A stretch of 6,332 nt of DNA from Patescibacteria group bacterium. GTDB lineage: Bacteria > Patescibacteriota > JAHJAL01. The notes beneath the pieces were generated by a model. That model was not told the origin of the DNA. It did not search any database and worked only from the letters and a program-made list of their open reading frames with translations. Numbering within the stretch: position 1 is the first letter of the stretch; every line of letters starts with the position of its first letter. Made by a program: the position numbers and the translations under genes. The stretch spans positions 1 to 6,332 of the forward strand of contig JAHJAL010000013.1 in the NCBI GenBank assembly GCA_018814055.1, given 5' to 3'. Positions 1 through 5,816 of this stretch are shown here, one piece after another.

Positions 1-540
1 CCTACGATTATCTTCGTAATTTTTCTTTTCTATAGCTCTGATCAACCTTCTAGGGTTCATGTTATCAATCCTGTCAAACAAATCCTGATCCAACTTCATC
101 AATTTTTGTCTCAATTCTTGCAAAGATAATTTTTTTAATTTTTCTCTTAATTTAGGGTCATGATCAGCTTTTAGTTGATAATTATCAACTACAGCTTGAA
201 TATATAAACCTGTGCCTCCTACCAAAAATGGCATTTGGTCTTTTTTGACTATTTTGTCAATAACGTTCTGCGCGTATTTCAACCATTCAAACAAAGTCCA
301 TGGATTATCAACTGTCGTTAAGTTGATACCGTAGTGATCAATACCTCGGTATTCGATAGGATCAGAGTAGGGGAGCCTATACGGAATTTTGTCCGTTGCG
401 ATATCCATCTCCCGATAAATCTGCCTCGAATCACACGAAATAATCGCCCCGCCAAATTTCTTGGCCAATTTCAAAGACGCCTCCGTCTTTCCCGAAGCCG
501 TTGGCCCCCCGATCGCCACCACTTTTGTCGCTTTCTCCAT
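1..540 (-). CDS. miaA: tRNA dimethylallyltransferase MiaA, 3' end beyond window
   Basis: MiaA transfers a dimethylallyl group from DMAPP to N6 of A37 in tRNAs that read UNN codons, making i6A, the substrate of MiaB encoded just upstream. The visible 180 residues cover the N-terminal half of a protein usually near 300 residues. Seen: the P-loop GPTASGKT at residues 12-19; the SCDSRQIYREMDIATDK segment (35-51), equivalent to the catalytic-Asp DSxxxY..MdIgTaK motif; a GIDHY segment near 66-70; VGGTGLYIQAV at 107-117; and NPRRLIRAIE close to the window edge. The ATG at 540 is chosen because the P-loop follows at the usual distance and a purine-rich AGGAAAGG lies upstream (560-553), overlapping the stop of the preceding small ORF. 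The reading frame runs intact to base 1, so the gene is cut by the window and not by mutation. It is probably cotranscribed with miaB. Confidence 0.96.
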   Translation of the reverse strand, partial: MEKATKVVAIGGPTASGKTEASLKLAKKFGGAIISCDSRQIYREMDIATDKIPYRLPYSDPIEYRGIDHYGINLTTVDNPWTLFEWLKYAQNVIDKIVKKDQMPFLVGGTGLYIQAVVDNYQLKADHDPKLREKLKKLSLQELRQKLMKLDQDLFDRIDNMNPRRLIRAIEKKNYEDNRR

Positions 541-558
541 TTCTTTTGTTAACCTTTC

Positions 559-705
559 CTACTTTCTCTTTCCAATTATTTTCTTCGCCCTCTCCTGCTT
601 TATTTTTTGAATCAACTTCACGCCCTTACCCGACACTTTCATCCCATACTTCTTCTTCCTCCTTTTTTCATCCCGCCTCTCCGCTCGATGATTTTGCATA
701 AACAT
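559..705 (-). CDS. Small, highly basic putative protein between miaB and miaA
   Basis: A 48-codon ORF fills most of the gap between miaB and miaA. The product is extremely Lys/Arg-rich: the N-terminal half has NHRAERRDEKRRKKKYG, followed by GMKVSGKGVKLIQKI and a KKIIGKRK tail. This suggests a nucleic-acid- or ribosome-associated peptide, but no family is recognised with certainty. From memory, similar short basic ORFs with a (Y/H)GMxVxG(K/R)xV core occur in candidate-phylum genomes; this is unverified. The start is uncertain. ATG at 705 or 699 begins right after an AT-rich repeat and has no clear ribosome binding site. An ATG at 759 overlaps the miaB stop with GGGAGG almost touching it, and a GTG at 780 is also in frame, but their extra residues are encoded by the repeat and look unnatural. 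The stop lies 18 nt before miaA, consistent with an operon member. Confidence 0.5.
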   Translation of the reverse strand: MFMQNHRAERRDEKRRKKKYGMKVSGKGVKLIQKIKQERAKKIIGKRK

Positions 706-708
706 TTT

Positions 709-740
709 TAATGAATAATTAATATTGAATAATGAATAAT
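709..740. repeat. AT-rich direct repeat in the miaB-miaA gap
   Basis: The 11-mer TAATGAATAAT occurs at 709-719 and again at 730-740, separated by the related TAATATTGAA. It lies between the miaB stop and the likely start of the small basic ORF. Low complexity may explain it. It could also be a copy of a dispersed intergenic AT repeat, which only a genome-wide search could show. Confidence 0.5.
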
Positions 741-752
741 ATTTTTTATATA

Positions 753-2054
753 TTACCATATCCTCCCTTCCAACCCCCACTTTAATCCTTTTTTAATCTT
801 TACCAAAACCAACTCCCCCACATATTTTTTGGCACCTTCCACATGCACTTGCTTCAGGCCCTCAGTATGTCCAATTAGTTTTCCTTTGAAATATTTATTA
901 AACAAAACTGTTAGCTTTTTTCCATTCAATTCGTGGTTCTTTTTGAGATTATTTTCCTCCAATACGTCGTTCAACACTCTCTTCCGCCTTTTTTTCTCCT
1001 CCCGCGCCACATTATCATCCAACTTACTAGCCGCAGTCTTGGGGCGCGGTGAGTATTCTCCAATGTATGCCATGTCAAACTGAACTTTCCGGAAAATATC
1101 AACTGATTTTTCAAACTGTTCTTTTGTTTCTCCCGGAAAACCCACAATTGCATCCGTCGTGATCACCACTTCCGGTATCCATTTTTTGATTTTTCGGGCC
1201 AATTTCAAATATTCTTCCCTGGTATATTTTCGATTCATTTTCTGCAAAATCTCATTGTCGCCCGCCTGCAAAGGTAAGTGAATATAGTTACATAGATTAT
1301 CTCTGCTTACCACCAACTTTATCAAATCATCCGACATGTCTTTGGGATGAGATGAAATAAAGAAAATTCTTTTGAGTTTTTTGCGGTCTGATATTTTTTT
1401 CAACAGATCCACGAAATCATTTTTGTTCTTTCCCCCATACCAGTCATTGCCGTAAGAATTTACATTTTGGCCTAATAATGTCAACTCTATGCACCCATCC
1501 TCAACCAACTTACCTACTTCCTTCAATATATCCTTCTTTTTCCGCGACACCTCCCTGCCCCTGGTATAAGGTACGGCGCAGTAACTGCAAAAATTATTGC
1601 ACCCGGTCATAATCGGTATATATGCCGAAAACTTCTGATCCGATCGTGGCACGATATCCAAATAATGCTCATACTTATCTATGGACAATTGGCCAATCAG
1701 CTTCCATTTTTTCAAATACTTTGGCAATTCTATCATCTGATCAACCGGCAAATACAAGTCAAATTTGTCCTTCCCCAGCAGCTTCTGCCAAATCTTATCC
1801 GACACCAAACACCCGGTCGCGACTATCCTCGGCCTCTTCTTTTGTTTTGCCAATTTGGCGATCTTGCCATATGTCCGATCCTCCGCCATCTGCCGCACAC
1901 TGCAACTGTTTATCACCACCAAATCCGCCGTCAGCTCACTCTTGGCCCGACTCAACCCATTATTTTCCAGCAATACATCCAACCGATCAGAGTCACTATA
2001 ATTCATCTGACAGCCAAATGTAATTACATAATACGTTTTCTGCTTCTCTTTCAT
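753..2054 (-). CDS. miaB: tRNA-2-methylthio-N6-dimethylallyladenosine synthase MiaB
   Basis: This radical-SAM methylthiotransferase converts i6A37 to ms2i6A37 in tRNA, the step after MiaA. At 433 residues it is of normal length with all three domains. The N-terminal UPF0004/MTTase domain has three cluster cysteines, C15 (FGCQMN), C51 (NSCSVRQMAED) and C82 (ATGCLVSDK). The radical-SAM core has the CxxxCxxC motif at C152, C156 and C159 (GCNNFCSYCAVPYTRGRE), then HLPLQAGDN, ITTDAIVGFPGET and YSPRPKTAASKL. The C-terminal TRAM domain spans roughly 375-433. NSCSVRQMAED fits MiaB better than MtaB or RimO, and the miaA neighbour supports this. ATG 2054 gives the expected MTTase start but has no Shine-Dalgarno sequence. 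Instead a TATAAT ends 7 nt before the A of the ATG, suggesting a leaderless mRNA. The gene starts 11 bp from a large palindrome. Confidence 0.96.
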   Translation of the reverse strand: MKEKQKTYYVITFGCQMNYSDSDRLDVLLENNGLSRAKSELTADLVVINSCSVRQMAEDRTYGKIAKLAKQKKRPRIVATGCLVSDKIWQKLLGKDKFDLYLPVDQMIELPKYLKKWKLIGQLSIDKYEHYLDIVPRSDQKFSAYIPIMTGCNNFCSYCAVPYTRGREVSRKKKDILKEVGKLVEDGCIELTLLGQNVNSYGNDWYGGKNKNDFVDLLKKISDRKKLKRIFFISSHPKDMSDDLIKLVVSRDNLCNYIHLPLQAGDNEILQKMNRKYTREEYLKLARKIKKWIPEVVITTDAIVGFPGETKEQFEKSVDIFRKVQFDMAYIGEYSPRPKTAASKLDDNVAREEKKRRKRVLNDVLEENNLKKNHELNGKKLTVLFNKYFKGKLIGHTEGLKQVHVEGAKKYVGELVLVKIKKGLKWGLEGRIW

Positions 2055-2060
2055 AAAATC

Positions 2061-2066
2061 ATTATA
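2061..2066 (-). promoter_or_regulatory. Candidate -10 box for (possibly leaderless) miaB transcription
   Basis: On the minus strand a perfect TATAAT lies at 2066-2061, and the A of the miaB ATG (2054) falls 7 nt downstream, at the expected start point. A second TATAAT is at 2078-2073, inside the palindrome arm. No good -35 hexamer is visible at 16-18 bp upstream of either, and AT-rich DNA produces such hexamers by chance. The call therefore rests on position and on the absence of a ribosome binding site. Confidence 0.35.
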
Positions 2067-2214
2067 TTACGAATTATACAGTTTTTTATATCAGGTTCTT
2101 AAATTATGTGAACGCACCTGTTTGAGCTCTCACCATAATGTATTATATATAACAAGAGCGAGTCTGCGGCGCATAATTTAAGAACCTGATATAAAAAACT
2201 GTATAATTCGTAAT
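2066..2214. repeat. 149-bp near-palindrome with perfect 43-bp inverted arms
   Basis: Bases 2066-2108 are the exact reverse complement of 2172-2214 (43 of 43). The next position inward allows a G-U pair in a plus-strand RNA, followed by G-C at 2110/2170. The 63-bp centre keeps shorter nested pairings: CGCA 2113-2116 with TGCG 2165-2168, GCTCT 2126-2130 with AGAGC 2155-2159, and ATAAT 2135-2139 with ATTAT 2142-2146. It therefore looks like one large palindrome whose centre has diverged. The arms begin ATTACGAATTATACAG and a TA dinucleotide sits near each end (2068-2069, 2211-2212), compatible with a Tc1/IS630-type TA duplication, but no unambiguous longer target duplication exists. It lies between a 128-codon gene and miaB. 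Possible identities are a MITE, an invertible segment, or a very long RNA hairpin. No transposase is present in the window. Confidence 0.93.
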
Positions 2215-2236
2215 CTTGCCAAAAGAACAATTTTTA

Positions 2237-2623
2237 CTACCTTCTTTTTTTATCCAACTCTACCAGTAATTTGTCTGCCGCCTTGATATTTCTTGCCTCC
2301 GGCTCATCTTCAGCCAAAAAAGCTATCACCCCCGACAAAAAATTACTCAATGCTCCCTTTTTATTTTTGTATAAACTTTGAATATTCTTTAAAATTTTTG
2401 AATATCGGTTTGAAAAGAATTCTAACTTCCTTTTATCTTGTTGGTCTTGGCAGCTCAATATTTGAGTTTTATTTGAAATTGCTTCTTTGATATTACGCCT
2501 GAACTCCACTGGGATTTCTTTCCAGCGTACTTTCTTAAATGCAGCTTGAGAAAAATACTTCATTGATGTTTCTTTGAGTGAAACTTCTTTGTTTTCTGTT
2601 TTATCTAATTTATCAACATTCAT
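2237..2623 (-). CDS. Hypothetical lysine-rich protein, 128 residues
   Basis: No family is recognised. The product is hydrophilic, probably mostly helical and rich in Lys and Glu, with one Cys (in LSCQDQQDKRK). There is a single short hydrophobic stretch, LSNFLSGVIAFLAED near residues 92-106, too short and polar to call a membrane span confidently. The N-terminal 20 residues are charged and look disordered, and the tail ends in DKKRR. ATG 2623 is the first in-frame ATG, with only a weak GGG about 6 nt upstream. The gene lies after the thrS terminator and before the 149-bp palindrome, so it is probably transcribed on its own or by read-through. Codon use is varied, as expected of a real gene, and no longer ORF competes here. 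Whether it belongs with the palindrome as cargo of a mobile unit cannot be judged from this window. Confidence 0.62.
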   Translation of the reverse strand: MNVDKLDKTENKEVSLKETSMKYFSQAAFKKVRWKEIPVEFRRNIKEAISNKTQILSCQDQQDKRKLEFFSNRYSKILKNIQSLYKNKKGALSNFLSGVIAFLAEDEPEARNIKAADKLLVELDKKRR

Positions 2624-2657
2624 AATGCGCCCAATTTATTAAAAAATAAAATCTACT

Positions 2658-2690
2658 AAAAAAGACTTTTCAACAATATGAAAAGTCTTT
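2658..2690 (-). terminator. Intrinsic terminator downstream of thrS
   Basis: The perfect 11-bp stem AAAGACTTTTC/GAAAAGTCTTT (2661-2671 with 2680-2690) encloses an 8-nt loop. On the minus strand it is followed by six T (2663-2658, the first three shared with the stem). It lies about 80-115 nt past the thrS stop, so it probably ends the thrS transcript. Opposite-strand activity would be weaker because the plus-strand T run is interrupted. Confidence 0.85.
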
Positions 2691-2772
2691 GTTAATCTAC
2701 AAATTACCACCTCCATAATAACATACCTGCTAACACAAAATCAAATAATAACCCACGATTTTTTGTCTTCTC

Positions 2773-4578
2773 TTACTCCTTAATTTCCTTCTTATCCCTC
2801 TCTTTCTTAATAATCTTCACAAAATCCTTAAGTGTCATCGCTCCCATGTCTTCACCAGCAAGTGGCCTTACCGAAACAGTATTATTTTCAATATCCCGAT
2901 CGCCAACGATAATCATGTAATTAACTTTAGCCAGCTCCGCGTTACGAATCTTTTTACCCACTGACTCTTCAGCGCTGTCTACCTCCACCCGAAAATCTTT
3001 TTTCTTCAACTCCTCCGTAATTTGATTGGCATAATCCATATGTTTCTCAGTCGATACCGGAATTATCCGCACCTGAGTAGGGGAAAGCCACAACGGAAAA
3101 GCCCCCGAATACTGCTCGATCAAAAGCCCGATAAATCTTTCAAACGAACCAAACAACGCCCGATGCAGCATATATGGTCTCTCTTCCTCGCCATTTTCAT
3201 TGATATATGTCATATCAAACCGCTCCGGTAGATTGAAATCAAACTGTAAAGTCGAACACTGCCATTCCCGGCCGATAGCATCCTTGACCTTGAAATCCAA
3301 CTTTGGACCATAAAAAGCCGCTTCACCCTCTTCCCGGATTACTTTGAGCTTTTTCTTCTTGGCTACTTCTTCCAGCACCCCCTCGGTAAATTCCCATCCT
3401 CCATTATCGCCAACATATTTTTCATTGTTTTTCGGATCCCGAAGTGAGAGGTAAACCACAAAATCCTCAAATCCAAAAGTTTTGAAAAAGAATTTTATGA
3501 AATCAACTACCTTCATTAGTTCTTCCAGGGCTTGGTCTTTGGTAACTATTATATGAGCATCGTCAATCGAAATACATCTTACCCGTAGCAAACCATTGAG
3601 TTCACCAGACTGTTCATATCGATATACTGTACCTACTTCCGCCCAACGTTTAGGTAAATCTCGGTATGAATGCATTTTGGAATTATACATCACCACTTGA
3701 AACGGGCAGTTCATCGGCTTGATCAGATACTCCTCTTTGACTTTACTTTCAACCCCTTTTTGATGTTCTTCCAGCGACTTTCCCACCTCCATCGGGGGAT
3801 ACATGCTGGCATTATAAAAATTCCAATGCCCGGACTTTTCCCACAATTTCTTGCTGCCAATATGCGGGGTCCTTACAATTTCATAACCATTTTTCAGATG
3901 TGTGTTATACCAGAAATCTTCAATCGTTTTATACAACATTGCACCTTTAGGTAACCACAATGGTAAACCGCTACCTACCATTGGATCGATCATAAACAAA
4001 TCCAGCTCCTTACCCAACCTCCGGTGATCTCTCTTCTTTGCTTCCTCCAGCATAGCCAGGTAATGATCAACTTCTTCCTGGGTCGCAAACGCCACCCCAT
4101 AAATCCGCTGCAGCATCTTGTTTTTCTCATCCCCGCGCCAGTAAGCTCCGGATATATGAGTCAGTTTAAACGCTCCCACCTTGCCGGTACTCTCAACATG
4201 TGGACCCTTACACAAATCGACAAATTTACCCGATCGGTAGAGGGTAATCTCACCATCCTCGAGTTCATCAATCAATTCTTTTTTGTATGGCTCTTTCGCT
4301 TTCTCAAAAAAATCCATGGCCTCCTTTTTGCTTACCTCCTGCCTTTTAAACTTATTATTCTGCTTGATTATATGCCGCATCTTCTTTTCTATAAGCGGCA
4401 AATCCTCCGGAACCAAAGTCCGCGGCAAATCAAAATCGTAGTAAAAACCATTGTCTATCACCGGCCCGATCCCAAACTGCACCTCCGGAAACATATCCTG
4501 CACCGCCTCCGCCATGATATGCGCCAGCGAATGACGCATGGCATGTAAATACTCTTCGTTTTCAATTTTTTTTGACAT
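2773..4578 (-). CDS. thrS: Threonyl-tRNA synthetase, TGS-less form
   Basis: This class II synthetase charges tRNA-Thr. Domains in order: the editing domain begins at once, with HSLAH (H16, H20) and CKGPH (C123, H127) as the mischarged-Ser hydrolysis site. The catalytic core (about 185-490) has the zinc ligands C291 (KPMNC), H342 (DDAH) and H472 (LHRA), spaced as in E. coli C334/H385/H511. Motif 2 is VYRYEQSGELNGLLRVR and motif 3 is near LHRALFGSFERFIG. The anticodon-binding domain is about 495-601. The usual N-terminal TGS domain of about 60 residues is absent, so the length is 601 against about 642 in E. coli. The canonical RGFTQDDAH reads RCISIDDAH here, placing Ile338 at the E. coli Gln381 position, and CPGH reads CPFQ. 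ATG 4578 is supported by AGGAG 6 nt upstream. Expression is predicted to be controlled by the T-box leader. Confidence 0.98.
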   Translation of the reverse strand: MSKKIENEEYLHAMRHSLAHIMAEAVQDMFPEVQFGIGPVIDNGFYYDFDLPRTLVPEDLPLIEKKMRHIIKQNNKFKRQEVSKKEAMDFFEKAKEPYKKELIDELEDGEITLYRSGKFVDLCKGPHVESTGKVGAFKLTHISGAYWRGDEKNKMLQRIYGVAFATQEEVDHYLAMLEEAKKRDHRRLGKELDLFMIDPMVGSGLPLWLPKGAMLYKTIEDFWYNTHLKNGYEIVRTPHIGSKKLWEKSGHWNFYNASMYPPMEVGKSLEEHQKGVESKVKEEYLIKPMNCPFQVVMYNSKMHSYRDLPKRWAEVGTVYRYEQSGELNGLLRVRCISIDDAHIIVTKDQALEELMKVVDFIKFFFKTFGFEDFVVYLSLRDPKNNEKYVGDNGGWEFTEGVLEEVAKKKKLKVIREEGEAAFYGPKLDFKVKDAIGREWQCSTLQFDFNLPERFDMTYINENGEEERPYMLHRALFGSFERFIGLLIEQYSGAFPLWLSPTQVRIIPVSTEKHMDYANQITEELKKKDFRVEVDSAEESVGKKIRNAELAKVNYMIIVGDRDIENNTVSVRPLAGEDMGAMTLKDFVKIIKKERDKKEIKE

Positions 4579-4584
4579 AACAAA

Positions 4585-4590
4585 CTCCTA
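4585..4590 (-). promoter_or_regulatory. Ribosome binding site of thrS
   Basis: TAGGAG on the minus strand ends 6 nt before the ATG at 4578. It is the clearest Shine-Dalgarno sequence in the window and fixes the TGS-less start. The bases upstream are leader RNA with a T-box terminator, leaving no room for a longer N-terminus. Confidence 0.85.
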
Positions 4591-4639
4591 GTTTATTAAT
4601 ATTCAATTTTCATTTTTTTGTTTGAAAATTTATACACAC

Positions 4640-4667
4640 AAAAAAATCCGTCCCAATCATTGAGACG
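4640..4667 (-). terminator. T-box regulated terminator/antiterminator switch
   Basis: On the minus strand CGTCTCA (4667-4661) pairs with TGGGACG (4655-4649), including one G-U, around a 5-nt loop. A run of seven T follows (4646-4640). The competing antiterminator uses the same CUCAA: UUGAG (4699-4695) pairs with CUCAA (4664-4660), and above the UGGAACC bulge GCGGAG (4687-4682) pairs with CUUCGU (4670-4665). The two folds are mutually exclusive, as in known T-boxes. Confidence 0.9.
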
Positions 4668-4739
4668 AAGCTTATTTCTCACTCCGCGGTTCCACTCAAA
4701 TTCCTATTTCTAGGCACTTAAAATGAATTATATCTTCTA

Positions 4740-4768
4740 GTAATTAGTAATTTTTAATTAGTAATTAC
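4740..4768 (-). repeat. AU-rich hairpin/tandem repeat in the stem II position of the T-box leader
   Basis: On the minus strand GTAATTA-C-TAATT-AAA-AATTA-C-TAATTAC forms a 12-bp A/U-dominated stem with one C-C mismatch and an AAA loop. As DNA it is also a tandem repeat: TAATTAGTAATT recurs at 4741-4752 and 4755-4766. It sits exactly between stem I and stem III of the T-box leader. Confidence 0.75.
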
Positions 4769-4872
4769 CACAGACCCCGGTTGGTTTTCATTTGGTTTGT
4801 TATAAAAAAGCTTTCAGTCCAGGGCTTTTTCTCCCTAAATAACAATCTCCAAACTACTCTTCTGGTAACCAG

Positions 4873-4901
4873 ATTATATCAGAATTATGCTGGATATTCA
4901 A
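4873..4901 (-). promoter_or_regulatory. Promoter of the thrS T-box leader
   Basis: A perfect -10 TATAAT (4878-4873) is preceded after exactly 17 bp by TTGAAT (4901-4896), a 4/6 match to the -35 consensus. The predicted start is the A near 4866, just ahead of stem I. The -35 box begins only a few bases after the stop codon of the upstream gene. Confidence 0.8.
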
Positions 4902-4905
4902 ACAA

Positions 4906-5808
4906 TTATATATATTTACTTTCACCATCAAAATTATATTTTTCATTGATATCTATTTTTTTCCTTTTCCATTCGACCTTATCCTCCCAGTCCTGCCATT
5001 CCAGCTGTAGTTTGTTTATTTGCTTTTCCAATTCTGCCAGTGATACCATAATTTCCTCTCGTCTTCGAATTTCCTCTTGATCTTTGATTTTTTTGATATC
5101 ATATATCAGTTTTTTTATTTTTATATATCCAAGACCCTGGTATTTATGCAACTCGGCCGCCTTTTGTAAATAATGCAATACAACCATGCCGGGATCCTGA
5201 TTCAAAATATCCTTGCTGGCCTTGGCAAAGTTCCCATTCATGGAGAATCTAATAATGGCCCGCGGTATGAAATTCTTTTTTTGCAATGCTTCGGCAATAT
5301 CTTTCCTTTTCATCTGACGAATATTGTGATAAAAACTTTCGTTTATGCCCTCTACATGGCCCGTATCCAAATCAAAATAATCTATCAACCCCAAGACCGT
5401 CACCAGAATATCAACTTTATCGTTTATATCCGTTTCCCTAATAATTTGACCAATTTCATATTTTATATTACCCAAATCAATATTTAATCTTTTCCGATAC
5501 GTTTCCAATTCCTCCACGTCAATTTCAAACAATTTGGCAATATCCAGTAAATTCACTGCCCGATTTTCGTCGAACAATTCCGAACGCTGCTCGGTTGCTT
5601 GACTATGGATCAAAATAAAATCAATCGTCTCCAATGCCTTATCTCTCACCTCGGGATCATTTATAAATTCCGGCGCATTATTGAAAATAGGAATTGTTGA
5701 AATTTTCCTGCCTTCATGCAAAGTTATATCAAAAGCATAATCAATCAACCCCACTGGGCTCCCATTCTGTATATTGGCTCCAAAGTTTTCATTGGGTTGA
5801 GGTTGCAT
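4906..5808 (-). CDS. Hypothetical protein, about 300 residues, coiled-coil-like C-terminus
   Basis: No family is recognised. No signal peptide or membrane segment is visible, so it is probably cytoplasmic. The first 20 residues are Gln/Asn/Pro-rich and look disordered. The middle (about 50-215) looks like a helical domain with hydrophobic repeats, including LLDIAKLFEIDVEELETY and DILVTVLGLIDYFDLDTG. From about residue 220 the protein is highly charged (IKIKKLIYDIKKIKDQEEIRRREE, then LAELEKQINKLQLEWQDWEDKVEWKRKK), typical of a coiled coil. ATG 5808 is preferred. A TTG at 5820 would add four residues and overlap the stop of the upstream membrane peptidase gene. Neither has a clear ribosome binding site. 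The tight junction suggests cotranscription and perhaps a functional link with that peptidase. The gene ends just before the thrS promoter, with no terminator of its own. Confidence 0.85.
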   Translation of the reverse strand: MQPQPNENFGANIQNGSPVGLIDYAFDITLHEGRKISTIPIFNNAPEFINDPEVRDKALETIDFILIHSQATEQRSELFDENRAVNLLDIAKLFEIDVEELETYRKRLNIDLGNIKYEIGQIIRETDINDKVDILVTVLGLIDYFDLDTGHVEGINESFYHNIRQMKRKDIAEALQKKNFIPRAIIRFSMNGNFAKASKDILNQDPGMVVLHYLQKAAELHKYQGLGYIKIKKLIYDIKKIKDQEEIRRREEIMVSLAELEKQINKLQLEWQDWEDKVEWKRKKIDINEKYNFDGESKYI

Positions 5809-5816
5809 ATTAGATT

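Larger units (their letters stand above)
4640..4872 (-). promoter_or_regulatory. T-box riboswitch (tRNA-Thr sensing) upstream of thrS
   Basis: The leader senses uncharged tRNA-Thr and allows read-through into thrS. The near-consensus T-box core UGGAACCGCG is at 4694-4685. Stem I has AGUA at 4858-4855 and nested helices TTTGG/CCAAA, TTGTTAT (4845-4839)/ATAACAA (4803-4797) and AAAAAGC (4830-4824)/GCTTTTT (4811-4805). Its apical loop is CCUGGACUGAAA. The 3' internal loop UGAAAACCA carries specifier ACC (4785-4783), a Thr codon followed by the usual purine. Stem III is CCTA-GAAA-TAGG (4714-4703). The UGGA bulge predicts a tRNA ending UCCA, meaning discriminator U73. Stem I's lowest helix is ambiguous: CTGGTT/AACCGG would lie partly before the predicted transcription start, while ACCAGA/TCT-GT-GGT would not. 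A stem IIA/B pseudoknot was not identified. Confidence 0.94.

Noticed and set aside
780..780. GTG start giving a 73-residue version of the small basic ORF
   Set aside because: It overlaps the end of miaB, and the added N-terminal residues are encoded by miaB sequence and the AT-rich repeat; starts at 705 or 699 look more natural.
1665..2102. 145-codon plus-strand ORF, and overlapping plus-strand ORFs at 1622-2023 and 1765-2001
   Set aside because: They lie antisense to the conserved N-terminal domain of miaB; the miaB frame explains the openness and the products show no domain.
2066..2214. CRISPR repeat or intrinsic terminator reading of the palindrome
   Set aside because: Only two inverted copies, so no array. 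The stem is far longer than a terminator, is AT-rich, and lacks a T run after the second arm on the minus strand.
4024..4548. 174-codon plus-strand ORF
   Set aside because: Antisense to the ThrRS editing domain, whose motifs are fully conserved on the minus strand; no start signal or recognisable product.
4598..4618. Mini-ORF (ATG AAA ATT GAA TAT stop) in the leader just before thrS
   Set aside because: Five codons, no ribosome binding site and no Thr codons, so not a leader-peptide attenuator; the T-box already accounts for regulation.
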